The notes below the pieces were generated by a model. The model did not search any database and was not told where the DNA came from. It worked only from the letters and a program-made list of their open reading frames with translations. A stretch of DNA of 36,187 nt from an uncultured Lachnospiraceae bacterium (GTDB lineage Bacteria; Bacillota; Clostridia; Lachnospirales; Lachnospiraceae). The translations under genes and the position numbers were made by a program. This document shows positions 15,913 to 24,316 of the stretch, piece after piece. Positions within the stretch are counted from its first letter, which is position 1. Every line of letters starts with the position of its first letter. The DNA lies in the NCBI GenBank assembly GCA_900539175.1, contig UQAW01000035.1, positions 1 to 36,187 of the forward strand, read 5' to 3'.

Positions 15913-16224
15913 CTATTTATGGGCTTCCCACATACACTCTGTAATCTGCATATTCGTAAATTCTGCCTGGAAAGAACCTTCTACTGGACTGCAGGCATAA
16001 ATACCAAAAAAAATTTCCCCGTCCCCTTTCCACAAATGGCATATACGTATCTGCTGGAATGTGATGCCATCTGCACTGCACTCAATACAATAGTCTGATT
16101 CCCTACGGCTAAGCCTGTACCACATAGATTTCACCGATGCATCAATATCTGTCGTTGCCCAGTCAGAATACCCACGGTTTGTAACAACACTGCCAAGCCT
16201 CTGGTACTGCTCATTTTCATATTC
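15913..16224 (-). pseudogene. DUF1349 family protein, C-terminal remnant
   Basis: The frame reads IEYENEQYQRLGSVVTNRGYSDWATTDI, MWYRLSRRESDYCIECSADG and FGIYACSP, ending MWEAH. This is the concanavalin-like beta-sandwich of DUF1349 proteins (about 190 residues when whole). The N-terminal ~85 residues are gone. The ATG at 16251 belongs to the preceding remnant read out of frame. The break point is at about 16224, directly against a histidinol-phosphatase fragment on the same strand. Confidence 0.8.
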
Positions 16225-16345
16225 AATAATGGTCTGTAAAACAGATCTCATCCATTCCCCCGGCTATGGCATCCCTGACAACCTGCTCCATCGGATATAC
16301 CGAATCGTCGCTAAATTCTGTATGTACATGATAGTCTGCAAACAT
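16223..16345 (-). pseudogene. Histidinol-phosphatase (PHP family), N-terminal remnant
   Basis: Forty codons read MFADYHVHTEFSDDSVYPM, then DAIAGGMDEICFTDHY and stop. The HVHTEFSDDS metal-binding motif and FTDH are those of HisK-type PHP phosphatases (about 270 residues). Its start is intact, with GGAAGGAT upstream, but everything after the first metal motifs is lost and replaced by the DUF1349 tail. It lies 19 bp after the acetyltransferase gene. Confidence 0.82.
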
Positions 16346-16364
16346 ATCCTTCCGCCCTTTCAGT

Positions 16365-17000
16365 CTAAAATTCCATCCGCTCCAAAATATCCTGCCATGC
16401 CTCCCCGTCTATCTCCTCGTCACGGAACAGTTTCCGTCTGTCCTTTTCCGTAATCTTCCGGATAACCCTGCATGGATTGCCTGCCGCGATACACCAGTCC
16501 GGGATGTCCCTTGTCACCACGCTGCCGGCACCAATCACCACGTTATCCCCTATGTGTACGCCGGGGCATACCACCGTGTTTCCCCCGAACCATACGTTAT
16601 CCCCTACTGTCACTTCCTTGCCATATTCATACGCCGAATTGCGGCTGACCGGATGAACGGGATGCCCTGCCGTGTAGATCGCCACATTGGGAGCCATCTG
16701 GCAGTTATCGCCTATCTTAATCTTTGCCACGTCTAAAAATGTACAGTTATAATTTGCAAAGAAATTCTTTCCCACTTCGATGTGCTTCCCATAATCGCAG
16801 TAGAACGGCGGGTTCACAAAAGCGTCCTCGGATTTCCCAAAAAGCTCCTTCACTGTCTCCTTGATTCCCGCAAAATCCGAACGGTCCATAAAATTCAGTT
16901 TCTGTAAAATTTTCCTGCACACAAGCTGTTCCTCAAAAATCGTATCATCCGAAATATAAGCCATGCCTGCATCCCGGCGCTGTCTGTTTGTCATATCCAT
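16365..17000 (-). CDS. Sugar O-acetyltransferase (maltose/galactoside type)
   Basis: A cytoplasmic acetyl-CoA-dependent O-acetyltransferase of the LacA/Maa family, 211 residues, with a left-handed beta-helix of hexapeptide repeats. It has the N-terminal Mac domain (YISDDTIFEEQLVCRKILQKLNF), NPPFYCDYGKHIEVGKNFFANYNCTFLD, and the catalytic His in YTAGHPVHP. The helix ends VIGAGSVVTRDIPDWCIAAGNPCRVIR. The start at 17000 is set by GGAGG 10 bp upstream; the longer frame starts at an ATG overlapping that site. It follows a second acetyltransferase by 20 bp. These enzymes are thought to detoxify non-metabolisable sugars. Confidence 0.93.
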   Translation of the reverse strand: MDMTNRQRRDAGMAYISDDTIFEEQLVCRKILQKLNFMDRSDFAGIKETVKELFGKSEDAFVNPPFYCDYGKHIEVGKNFFANYNCTFLDVAKIKIGDNCQMAPNVAIYTAGHPVHPVSRNSAYEYGKEVTVGDNVWFGGNTVVCPGVHIGDNVVIGAGSVVTRDIPDWCIAAGNPCRVIRKITEKDRRKLFRDEEIDGEAWQDILERMEF

Positions 17001-17020
17001 TTTCACTAATCCTCCATACA

Positions 17021-17626
17021 TTAATTTTCAGGCTGGTTGTCGAACCGCCTATCTTTAAAATAATATTCCTCGTCATGCTCATCGATTTCTCGGTATACCT
17101 TACAGGTACTACCGAATGCTATCACATTTGCCGGTATATCCTTTGTCACGACTGACCCCGCCCCGATTACAGAATTTTCCCCGATTGTAACCCCCGGCAG
17201 GACAACCACGTTTGCACCAATCCACACATTATCGCCAATCGTGACAGGGAAGGAATACATACCATCTGCCCGGTGCTTCGGATGAACCGGATGCCCTGTT
17301 GTACACAACGTCACATTAGGGCCAATCAGGACATTTTTCCCTATTGTAATTTTCCAGTCATCAATCAAGGTCAGGTTCATGTTTGCATAAGTGCCGTCTC
17401 CAATCGAAACATATTTACCAACCGCAGCCGTAAGCGGTGGCACAATCCAGACATTTTTCCCGACCTCTCCGAACAGTTTAGGAAGGAGCGCAGCCCGTCC
17501 GTTCATGTCCTCCGGCGGTAATGCGTTGAACTGCCGCACAAGTTTTTTTGCGTGCGCCTGCAGTGCCATATTCTCCTCGTCATCATCCCATAAATAGCCG
17601 TTCTTCATTTTTTCCTGTTCTGTCAT
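17021..17626 (-). CDS. Sugar O-acetyltransferase, second paralogue
   Basis: A 201-residue hexapeptide-repeat acetyltransferase of the same family. It has an N-terminal Mac domain (EKMKNGYLWDDDEENMALQ), DGTYANMNLTLIDD, and the catalytic His in CTTGHPVHP. It ends VIGAGSVVTKDIPANVIAFGSTCKVYR. I place the start at 17626, 9 bp after GGAGG; upstream codons to 17707 overlap the MATE gene end. The tandem pair is diverged, not a recent copy. It is probably co-transcribed with the MATE gene 67 bp upstream, suggesting export of an acetylated compound (inference). Confidence 0.92.
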   Translation of the reverse strand: MTEQEKMKNGYLWDDDEENMALQAHAKKLVRQFNALPPEDMNGRAALLPKLFGEVGKNVWIVPPLTAAVGKYVSIGDGTYANMNLTLIDDWKITIGKNVLIGPNVTLCTTGHPVHPKHRADGMYSFPVTIGDNVWIGANVVVLPGVTIGENSVIGAGSVVTKDIPANVIAFGSTCKVYREIDEHDEEYYFKDRRFDNQPEN

Positions 17627-17693
17627 TTTCATTATCCTCCGTTTTCGCTGTTTTATATTACCACAATTCCAATCTGTATCCTCTTTTAAATTT

Positions 17694-19055
17694 TCATTCC
17701 GCTCCATTATACACCGTAAGGTCTTTGACCCATTTATATTTTTTATAATGACGATACACCGCCGGAAGCTTTACAACCTCATCCAGATTGACAATAAAAT
17801 ATACAGCCAACACTGGAAGTTTCAGCATAAATGCCGTCAGAAGTCCAAGCGGCACGGTAATACACCACATGGTCACAGTATCACACAGAAAACCGAATTT
17901 GGAATCCCCTCCTGCACAAAAAATACCTGCAATTGTCGTCCCGTTCACAGACTTTCCCACCATGTAGTAGGAACACATGACAAGCATCCATTTGAGATAT
18001 GCATTTGCAGTAACACTTAAATCCGTCACCGCGAGGATCAAAGGACTTAAGGCAAGCAGCACGATTCCTGATGCTACACCACACAGGACAGACAATCTGC
18101 ACAGCCTGTCTCCATATTCTTTTGCCTTATCCAGCCTGCCAGCGCCCAGTTCATTGCCAACCATGATCCCGCCGCCGCTCCCAAGTCCCAGGCAGAAACA
18201 GGCAACAAGGTTTTTCACAATATTGGCAATCGAATTGGCCGCGACGGCATCCGACCCAAGATGCCCCATGACAACGGAATACATGGTAAATCCCACGCCC
18301 CAGATAATCTCGTTGCCAAGAACGGGAGAAGAATATTTCCAAAAATCGTGCCGCAATAGTTTGTCATTGTGCATTATGTGGCATACCCTCAGCTTAGCGC
18401 TGTCTTTTTTTACGGTTTCAAAAATACACCACGCCACCTCTATCACTCTGGCAATCACCGTGGCCAGCGCCGCACCCGCAATTCCCATTTGGGGTAATCC
18501 AAACCAGCCAAAGATAAAGATTACGTTCAATATGATATTGACCACCACACTTACAGAACTGATCACGCTGGATTTTACCGCTTTGCCCGTATTCTTCAAT
18601 ATGCAGAGATATACCTGTGAGATACCTGTCAGCAAGAATGCCAGGGAGACCGTCCGCAGGTAAACCCTGCCGCCTTCAATCAGTGACAGCTCGTTTGTAA
18701 ATATACGCATTAAAGATCTCGGAACGCACATTCCCGCAAGAAAAAACAAAAACGAAACAGCTGCGGTAACTTTCATAACATAGGCGAAAATCCGTTCAAC
18801 GGCCCCTTTATCTTCCTTGCCCCAATACTGGGCTGCGAACATAGAAAGCCCTATCGTCATGGCCATGAGAAATAAATTTTCAACAAATGTAACCTGGCTT
18901 GCAAGGGATACCGCAGACAGAGAATCCTGTGTCAGCATACCAAGCATAAGTGCGTCAGACGCACTGACCAGCGCCAGCATGAACTGCTGGAAAGCAATGG
19001 GAAACACAAGCGTCAACAGCTTTTTTGTAAAATCATAGGTTTTTTTCTCTTTCAT
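17694..19055 (-). CDS. MATE family efflux transporter, second paralogue
   Basis: A 453-residue membrane protein with about twelve hydrophobic helices. The start motif LVFPIAFQQFMLALVSASDALMLGML and the repeat equivalent EIIWGVGFTMYSVVMGHLGSDAVAANSIA are MATE-typical. It is only distantly like the MATE at 9633-11030. It is divergent from an AraC regulator with 109 bp between them, so that regulator probably controls it. Downstream are two sugar acetyltransferases. Confidence 0.93.
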   Translation of the reverse strand: MKEKKTYDFTKKLLTLVFPIAFQQFMLALVSASDALMLGMLTQDSLSAVSLASQVTFVENLFLMAMTIGLSMFAAQYWGKEDKGAVERIFAYVMKVTAAVSFLFFLAGMCVPRSLMRIFTNELSLIEGGRVYLRTVSLAFLLTGISQVYLCILKNTGKAVKSSVISSVSVVVNIILNVIFIFGWFGLPQMGIAGAALATVIARVIEVAWCIFETVKKDSAKLRVCHIMHNDKLLRHDFWKYSSPVLGNEIIWGVGFTMYSVVMGHLGSDAVAANSIANIVKNLVACFCLGLGSGGGIMVGNELGAGRLDKAKEYGDRLCRLSVLCGVASGIVLLALSPLILAVTDLSVTANAYLKWMLVMCSYYMVGKSVNGTTIAGIFCAGGDSKFGFLCDTVTMWCITVPLGLLTAFMLKLPVLAVYFIVNLDEVVKLPAVYRHYKKYKWVKDLTVYNGAE

Positions 19056-19082
19056 CTTTCCATCCGCCTGATATCTTTTTAT

Positions 19083-19111
19083 TTGACAATATCAGGTTTT
19101 TGCATTAAAAT
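19083..19111 (+). promoter_or_regulatory. Sigma-A promoter of the AraC gene
   Basis: A perfect TTGACA (19083-19088) is followed after exactly 17 bp by TAAAAT (19106-19111), and the ATG of the AraC gene is at 19165. TGAGGTG lies just before the start. The gap is shared with the divergent MATE gene, and AraC binding sites would be expected here; none was recognised by eye. Confidence 0.75.
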
Positions 19112-19164
19112 CATTCAGTATTCTCTGTTTTTATATAACAATCTTCCATTTATGAGGTGATTTT

Positions 19165-20067
19165 ATGGATAACAACACAAAACACTGCTCCGTGTTCAAT
19201 TCAGATTCTTCTGAAACGGTTGCATATAATAACCCCCTGTTCCCCGCCTATGTGGTATACGGACTCCTTTCCTCCTATCCGGACTATTCTTCCGTCAGCC
19301 ACTGGCACAAGGATCTGGAGTTTATTTTGATAAAAAGGGGAACTATGACCTATAATGTAAACGGCCGACTGATTGAACTGGAGGAAGGCAACGGGATTAT
19401 GGTAAACAGCTATCAGCTTCATTATGGCTTTTCTGCGGAACATAACGAATGCGAATTTGTCTGCATCCTGCTCTCCCCGGAATTATTGCAGGTGAACAGT
19501 TGGTTTTACCAGAATTATATTGAGCCTGTCACTGAAAATTCAGCATACCCTTACCTGTATCTTAGCCGGAACGGCTGGATGGCGTCCATCATGGAAAAAC
19601 TGGATGAGATTTATAATTCTTTTGGCAAAATCCCCGCAGAACCTTTATCCTATTTTGAATTGATGGAAGATTATTTTATGCTCATGAAAATATTGTATGA
19701 AAATCTTGATATTGGAAGCCAGACCCGGAAACCAGAATCTCCCGACCTGTCTTCCCTCAGAAGCATGATGACCTACATAGAGGAACACTACATGGAACAC
19801 ATCACTCTGGCAGATATCGCCCTGTCCGGCGCCTGCTGCAAAAGTAAATGTTCCCTGCTCTTTAAAAAGTATCTGCGCGATACCCCTATCACTTATACCA
19901 CGAAACTCAGGCTGCGGAAAAGCCTTTCCACGCTGCTTGACTCAAATAGCAGCATCGCTGACATAGCCTATGAATATGGTTTTGGCGGAGCAAGCTATTA
20001 CTGCGAAACTTTCAAGAAATATTATGGAATGCCGCCACTGATATACAAAAAAAATCAGCCTGCTTGA
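19165..20067 (+). CDS. AraC family transcriptional regulator
   Basis: A 300-residue regulator. The N-terminal cupin domain has VSHWHKDLEFILIKRGTMTYNVNGRL and LEEGNGIMVNSYQLHYGFS. The C-terminal HTH runs from ~200 to 298, with ITLADIALSGACCKSKCSLLFKKYL and the second motif SIADIAYEYGFGGASYYCETFKKYYGMPP. Length is typical. It is divergent from the MATE-acetyltransferase cluster and likely its regulator. The effector is probably a small carbohydrate or phenolic compound, not readable from sequence. Confidence 0.93.
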   Translation: MDNNTKHCSVFNSDSSETVAYNNPLFPAYVVYGLLSSYPDYSSVSHWHKDLEFILIKRGTMTYNVNGRLIELEEGNGIMVNSYQLHYGFSAEHNECEFVCILLSPELLQVNSWFYQNYIEPVTENSAYPYLYLSRNGWMASIMEKLDEIYNSFGKIPAEPLSYFELMEDYFMLMKILYENLDIGSQTRKPESPDLSSLRSMMTYIEEHYMEHITLADIALSGACCKSKCSLLFKKYLRDTPITYTTKLRLRKSLSTLLDSNSSIADIAYEYGFGGASYYCETFKKYYGMPPLIYKKNQPA

Positions 20068-20121
20068 CCTTTGTGTTGCAATATTTCCTTATATCTGTGG
20101 GAATTTTTCTGATAAACACTC

Positions 20122-20241
20122 AAAGGTTCTTTCTCAACTTTGGGTATCCGTATATTTTCATAATTTGCCGAAAGCCTTTATATTGATCTGGCAAAGCAAA
20201 ATGAAATTAAGGGAATTACCCAAACATAAGAAAGAACCTTT
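20122..20241. repeat. MITE, copy 2, inverted relative to copy 1
   Basis: The element starts AAAGGTTCTTTCT and ends AGAAAGAACCTTT. Its interior is the near-exact reverse complement of 11813-11928, including TTTGCCGAAAGCCTTTATA and GGCAAAGCAAAATGAAATT. The inner ends (TTTGGGTA) also repeat. It lies between the AraC stop and a dihydrofolate-reductase-family tail. No clear target-site duplication could be read by eye. The gap 20068-20318 holds only this element and the CTATCGTT/TGCACCC motifs. Confidence 0.8.
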
Positions 20242-20318
20242 TCAAAGGGGCTATCGTTATTTTTTGCACCCAAAGGATTATCGCATTTTTTTAATGAACC
20301 GTACACATTAGCAGCCAG

Positions 20319-20537
20319 TTATCTGCGTGTGTAAATCAGCTCGACGATTCCATTATAAGTCTGTGTAGAAATTAACTTTAATTTGATTTCATCTGGTGCT
20401 GTTCCAAAAAGCCGGATACCAGAACCTAAAACTGTTGGAATGACCGAAATATAGTATTCATCAATTAAATCATTTTGAACTAATTGTTGAACTATGTTCG
20501 CTCCGCCACAGATCCAAATGCTCTTCCCCTCTTTGTT
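20319..20537 (-). pseudogene. Dihydrofolate reductase/RibD-C family protein, C-terminal remnant
   Basis: The minus frame reads KEGKSIWICGGANIVQQL, then DEYYISVIPTVLGSGIRLF and TQTYNGIVELIYTRR-stop, the last ~70 residues of a dihydrofolate reductase (RibD C-terminal) family protein. The GGANIVQQL nucleotide-binding motif is kept, but the first ~110 residues are missing. Its beginning overlaps, out of frame, the 3' end of the radical SAM gene at 20492-20537, so a deletion fused the two genes. A degenerate copy of its tail is at 12038-12135. Confidence 0.85.
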
Positions 20538-21409
20538 TTTTTCTTGATCTGTTCATGATAAAAATAGTTGACAATAACAGGCGGTGCATCAAATGGACGG
20601 CTCATACTGTCATCATTGGTCACATAATCAAGTCCGATTTTAGCAGCGTACTCTTTTAACTGTGCGTCGAGCATTTCCCAATAACTGCGGTCGTTCCGGT
20701 TATAAATATCCTGATACAGCAGAAACAGGGGAGGATATTTTCTTTGTATATAATCCAAAATCACAGGCTTATAACTGCCGCGCAGATTAAGGTTTTCAAG
20801 CCAGATAAGATTGCAGTGCTTTTTTGCACGGCTGATTATCGCCTGAACATCCGTAATTTCAGGGAAGATCGGCGATATAAAGCAAGTCGTGCGTATACCC
20901 GCCTGATGGAAGATCTCCATTGCTTTTAACCGGCGTTCAACAGAAACAGCCTTGTCCATATCTTTTTGGAAATTTTCGTCAAGTGTGTTGATCGACCATG
21001 AAACACGGGCATCAGGGAATGTCTTTATCAGCTCCAGATCACGCAGGACCAGGTCCGATTTTGTGGCAATGCTCAATTTTGCACCACTGCCTTTCAACTG
21101 CTCCAGAAGTGCTTTTGTGCGTTCAAACTGTTCTTCCTGCGGATTGTAAGGGTCGGTAACCGAACCGATAAATAACTCTTTCCCTGCGTATTTTTTAGGG
21201 TTTTTAATTTCCTTCCAGTGCTTTACGTCAAGAAATTTCCCCCACGGTTCGGGGTGGTTTGTAAAACGCTTCATAAAAGACGCATAACAGTATTTGCACT
21301 CATGGGTGCAGCCTACATACGGATTCACTGAATATTCGCAGACAGGCAGATTCGATTTTGATAAAATACTTTTTACTTTAATTTCCTGGATCATCGGAGA
21401 ATCCATCAT
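20492..21409 (-). CDS. Radical SAM protein, SPL (spore photoproduct lyase)-like family
   Basis: A 305-residue radical SAM enzyme. The cluster motif is CTHECKYCYA (CxxxCxxC, near residue 35), in the context NPYVGCTHECKYCYASFM. ELFIGSVTDPYNPQE and KLSIATKSDLVLRDL follow, as in small SPL-like/Rv2578c-type proteins. The substrate is unknown. The start ATG at 21409 overlaps the nitroreductase stop (TAATG), with GGGAG 7 bp before. The C-terminus after VNYFYHEQIKKK runs into the dihydrofolate-reductase remnant (KRGRAFGSVAERT), so the last ~12 residues are probably not original. It is the last gene of the MarR operon. Confidence 0.85.
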   Translation of the reverse strand: MMDSPMIQEIKVKSILSKSNLPVCEYSVNPYVGCTHECKYCYASFMKRFTNHPEPWGKFLDVKHWKEIKNPKKYAGKELFIGSVTDPYNPQEEQFERTKALLEQLKGSGAKLSIATKSDLVLRDLELIKTFPDARVSWSINTLDENFQKDMDKAVSVERRLKAMEIFHQAGIRTTCFISPIFPEITDVQAIISRAKKHCNLIWLENLNLRGSYKPVILDYIQRKYPPLFLLYQDIYNRNDRSYWEMLDAQLKEYAAKIGLDYVTNDDSMSRPFDAPPVIVNYFYHEQIKKKTKRGRAFGSVAERT

Positions 21410-22020
21410 TACCACGCTCCCATATGTATGCTGTTGTCCGGTTTACTGTCATACTGTTCTAAAACCAGTTCGTCCTCTTTCGGATATCCTATCCCGATAA
21501 AACACGGGGTCATCCAGCCGCCCGGCACACCAAGCTTGTCAAGTACAATGTTATGTTCTTTGTTTAACGGAATGCGCAGAGAGTAGCCAGGCCCCTCGTT
21601 AATGACGGCGAGCATCATATTCTCCGCAACACGCCATGCAGTGGTAAGCGGATTCAGTTTGCTGACCCATTCGGCATTCAGTTTGGAACACTTGAACAAA
21701 GGCACGATTACATATGGACAATCAATCAACATTGTATACTGCCTCGGCATAGCGTAAGCATACATTTTTTGTACCAGATTCAGTTTTCTGTTTTCATATT
21801 TGCTTAAATCAAATCTGTCAGCTATATACTTTGCGTATCCGAAGTCATTTTCTTTTTCTTCTTTTGTATGAAGGACGATAAACTGCCAGTTTCGGTAATG
21901 ATCCCAGGAGGGGGCTTTCATACCGGCCCCGATAATCCTTTTTATCACTTCAAAATCAACATCCCGGTCTGTCCACTCCCGGCTGGTCCTTCTCTTATCG
22001 ATAACTTCATTAAATTCCAT
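21409..22020 (-). CDS. Nitroreductase family protein
   Basis: A 203-residue FMN-dependent oxidoreductase of the nitroreductase fold. The N-terminus VIDKRRTSREWTDRDVD is the flavin-phosphate motif and GAGMKAPSWDHYRNWQFIVL the second FMN site. The C-terminal part (PCFIGIGYPKEDE) is typical. It shares the uncommon internal motif MYAYAMPRQYTML with the other nitroreductase of this operon, so they form a special subfamily. Encoded between two radical SAM-type genes, 31 bp after DUF1848 and overlapping the SPL-like gene. Confidence 0.9.
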   Translation of the reverse strand: MEFNEVIDKRRTSREWTDRDVDFEVIKRIIGAGMKAPSWDHYRNWQFIVLHTKEEKENDFGYAKYIADRFDLSKYENRKLNLVQKMYAYAMPRQYTMLIDCPYVIVPLFKCSKLNAEWVSKLNPLTTAWRVAENMMLAVINEGPGYSLRIPLNKEHNIVLDKLGVPGGWMTPCFIGIGYPKEDELVLEQYDSKPDNSIHMGAW

Positions 22021-22051
22021 TTTCTATTCCTCCTAAAAACGCAAACAGTGG

Positions 22052-22969
22052 TTATTCCTTTGCCAGAAAACTTTTCTGTGCGCCCTGTATCACAGTATCA
22101 TCAGGTTTTAAGTCACCAAGCAGCAAAGGCGACATTGGGTCATGTAGTTTATAATTTTCAAAGGCTTTCCGGGGCGTCTTGTTGGCATAGCAGTATTTAC
22201 AGCCATTCATGCAGGTATCATAAGCCCCTATGTCACGGCTTTCAATACAATGGCAGCCTTGCCGCATACCTTTATGCTTTAAGTTCCTGAATATGATCCC
22301 GTTCGCACTGCCGAGAATATCCAGCGTCATACAGCCGGAAGAATGAATTCCATAACGGGTGTAATCTCCGTTTGTTCCGCAGGTTTGAATGTAGATACCG
22401 TATTTTTCAGCGATCATGCCAAGTCCCTGTGCCAGCGTTTCCATATCCTGTCCTGTCAGCGGAATCAGTTCAGGCATATTGGCCTCCAGCTTTTTATACA
22501 TTTCCACAAAGCTGAAAATACAGCGGTCAATGTAAGGGGAAATCACCTCTGCCATATGTTCAAAGGTTTCCAAATGCCGCTTAATGGTATACTCCTTTGT
22601 CAGAAGAACAGGATCATACCTCCAGGCAATACGCTGTTTTCCAACTTTTTCTGACATTTTTATCAATGTTTCCATGCTTTCCTCTATACCCGGAACGCCC
22701 GGTTCAATATCCTTTCCATAAGCGGTAATCGTATAGTGGAAATAGGTATTGAAACGGTCTGTGATCTCATGCAGGCGCGGCAGTATGGGTCTGTAATTCT
22801 TAGAACAGAAAACAACGCAGTCCACCGTGTCCGGGGTCAGTTCATAACGTGTTACTTTGTTTGGAAACAGTGGGTTGCGTGAAAGCACGTGCCCCTCTGA
22901 AAAGCGGTTCAACAGCCACTCTGTATAATATTGGACGGTATCCGTCCGCCCTCCTGTGTTAATGATCAT
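22052..22969 (-). CDS. DUF1848 family radical SAM-like protein
   Basis: A 305-residue protein of the DUF1848 family. It starts MIINTGGRTDTVQYYTEWL and has VDCVVFCSKNYRPILPRL, ITAYGKDIEPGVP and RIAWRYDPVLLTKEY, as in SPL-related TIM barrels. The Cys-rich part is at the C-terminus, GCHCIESRDIGAYDTCMNGCKYCYANK, where CxxxCxxC could hold the radical SAM [4Fe-4S] cluster with an extra Cys pair before it. Its activity is not known to me. GGAGGTAGAAA precedes the ATG. It is third in the MarR operon, 14 bp after a nitroreductase. Confidence 0.88.
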   Translation of the reverse strand: MIINTGGRTDTVQYYTEWLLNRFSEGHVLSRNPLFPNKVTRYELTPDTVDCVVFCSKNYRPILPRLHEITDRFNTYFHYTITAYGKDIEPGVPGIEESMETLIKMSEKVGKQRIAWRYDPVLLTKEYTIKRHLETFEHMAEVISPYIDRCIFSFVEMYKKLEANMPELIPLTGQDMETLAQGLGMIAEKYGIYIQTCGTNGDYTRYGIHSSGCMTLDILGSANGIIFRNLKHKGMRQGCHCIESRDIGAYDTCMNGCKYCYANKTPRKAFENYKLHDPMSPLLLGDLKPDDTVIQGAQKSFLAKE

Positions 22970-22983
22970 TTTCTACCTCCGCT

Positions 22984-23601
22984 TTACCATGTACCAAAAT
23001 GCAAAGTGCTTTTTACCGGACGTTCCACCTGCTCCACGACAGCGGCGTTTTCTGCCGGATAACCAAGGCCAATGTAACAGGGCAGCATATAACCCTCCGG
23101 TACATGAACGGCTTCCGCAACCTTTAAGCCCTCATCTCCCACGGGAATACGCATGGAGCAGGCTAACCCCTCCGCAGTTGCCGCAAGGAAAATATTTTCA
23201 ATGCAGCACCATACCGAAGCAAAGGAATTTAAGCCATTGATGTAAGAAGCATGGAACAGGCTGTTTCCTCCCTTGAAAAAGGGCAGTATTACACAACCGC
23301 TTTCAGACAGCATGGTATATTGCCGCGTCATGGCATACGCATACATTCTTTGTGAGATTGTTCCCAATGCAGATACCGATTTCCTTTCTTCCTGCGTGGC
23401 ACTCCATGTTTTTACAAATTGCAATGCATTTTCCTTTTCTTCTTTTTCATGAAGAATGACAAACTCCCATTCCCGCCCGTGGTTATAAGTAGGGGCTTGT
23501 ATTCCGGCGGCAATGATGCGTTCCAGTACATCAGCGGGAACAGGTTCTGCTTTTAACTCTCTTACGGTTCTGCGGTTATTTATGACCTGATAAAATTCCA
23601 T
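22984..23601 (-). CDS. Nitroreductase family protein, second paralogue of the operon
   Basis: A 205-residue FMN enzyme: VINNRRTVRELKAEPV, then AAGIQAPTYNHGREWEFVIL, MYAYAMTRQYTML and PCYIGLGYPAENA. It ends STLHFGTW, closely paralleling SIHMGAW in the paralogue. The start follows the MarR stop by 2 bp. The pair is strongly diverged but co-linear, which suggests an old duplication kept with a function. Probable role: flavin-dependent reduction linked to the neighbouring radical SAM enzymes, or detoxification of an electrophile sensed by MarR. Confidence 0.9.
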   Translation of the reverse strand: MEFYQVINNRRTVRELKAEPVPADVLERIIAAGIQAPTYNHGREWEFVILHEKEEKENALQFVKTWSATQEERKSVSALGTISQRMYAYAMTRQYTMLSESGCVILPFFKGGNSLFHASYINGLNSFASVWCCIENIFLAATAEGLACSMRIPVGDEGLKVAEAVHVPEGYMLPCYIGLGYPAENAAVVEQVERPVKSTLHFGTW

Positions 23602-23603
23602 AG

Positions 23604-24062
23604 TTATTTTTCCTCCCTGATTTCATCAAAGTGTTTTTTCATGTAATTTGAAAATAATGTGGTAAGCCGCACCAACTCGGCAATATCCTCTCCGGGCAGT
23701 TCAGCCATAGCGTCAATTTCAGCATTGGCAGCAGGAGGTATGATTTTTTTTGTGTATTCTATACCAGCCTCTGTAAAGCGTACAATTTTGTTGCGTCTGT
23801 CAGTTTCCAATTCGGTTAATGACAAATATCCGAGTTTCCAAAATTTCTTGATAATAGCACTTATCGTCTGTTTGGTAGCAGACAGCCTCTCGCACAGTTC
23901 TGACTGCAGACAACCGTCCGGGGCAAACCAGATGATATCCAGAACAAATAATTCCTTTGATGTCAGGCTGTGCTTCCTTGCATACAGTTCATAAGCTGCT
24001 GTCTGCACATCCCTAAGATGGCAATATTGGTTCACGTATGACCTCACTTCTTCTCTATCCAT
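23604..24062 (-). CDS. MarR family transcriptional regulator
   Basis: A 152-residue winged-helix repressor. The recognition region is DGCLQSELCERLSATKQTISAIIKKFWKLGYLSL, followed by the wing ELETDRRNKIVRFTEAG, both MarR hallmarks. It is the first gene of a tight five-gene operon (MarR, nitroreductase, DUF1848, nitroreductase, SPL-like radical SAM), and so presumably an autoregulated repressor that responds to the compound handled by these enzymes. AAGGAG precedes the ATG. Confidence 0.92.
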   Translation of the reverse strand: MDREEVRSYVNQYCHLRDVQTAAYELYARKHSLTSKELFVLDIIWFAPDGCLQSELCERLSATKQTISAIIKKFWKLGYLSLTELETDRRNKIVRFTEAGIEYTKKIIPPAANAEIDAMAELPGEDIAELVRLTTLFSNYMKKHFDEIREEK

Positions 24063-24084
24063 AACTGCATACTCCTTGTTAAAA

Positions 24085-24165
24085 TATTAGATAGTCCATT
24101 ATTTGACTTTATTTAATAATATACTTACATTTGGGATAAATCAAGAGGGTTGAAAAAATTTTCAC
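24085..24165 (-). promoter_or_regulatory. Probable MarR operon promoter/operator region
   Basis: This AT-rich stretch upstream of the MarR gene holds a dyad AGTC(N8)GACT (24093-24108) in AT-rich surroundings, and TATATT/TTGATT boxes further out. The size and place suit a MarR operator, but the assignment is only positional. Confidence 0.3.
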
Positions 24166-24316
24166 CTAATTTTCATCTTCTCATCTGGAAACATACTTTT
24201 TGATTTTTTACTTAGAGGGTTCATTTCCGAAAAACAAAGGGGTTCAAATTTATGCGGGGAAGGTTCACGCATCTCTCCGCTTTCCCACAACTACAAATTC
24301 ACAAACAAAGTCAAGA

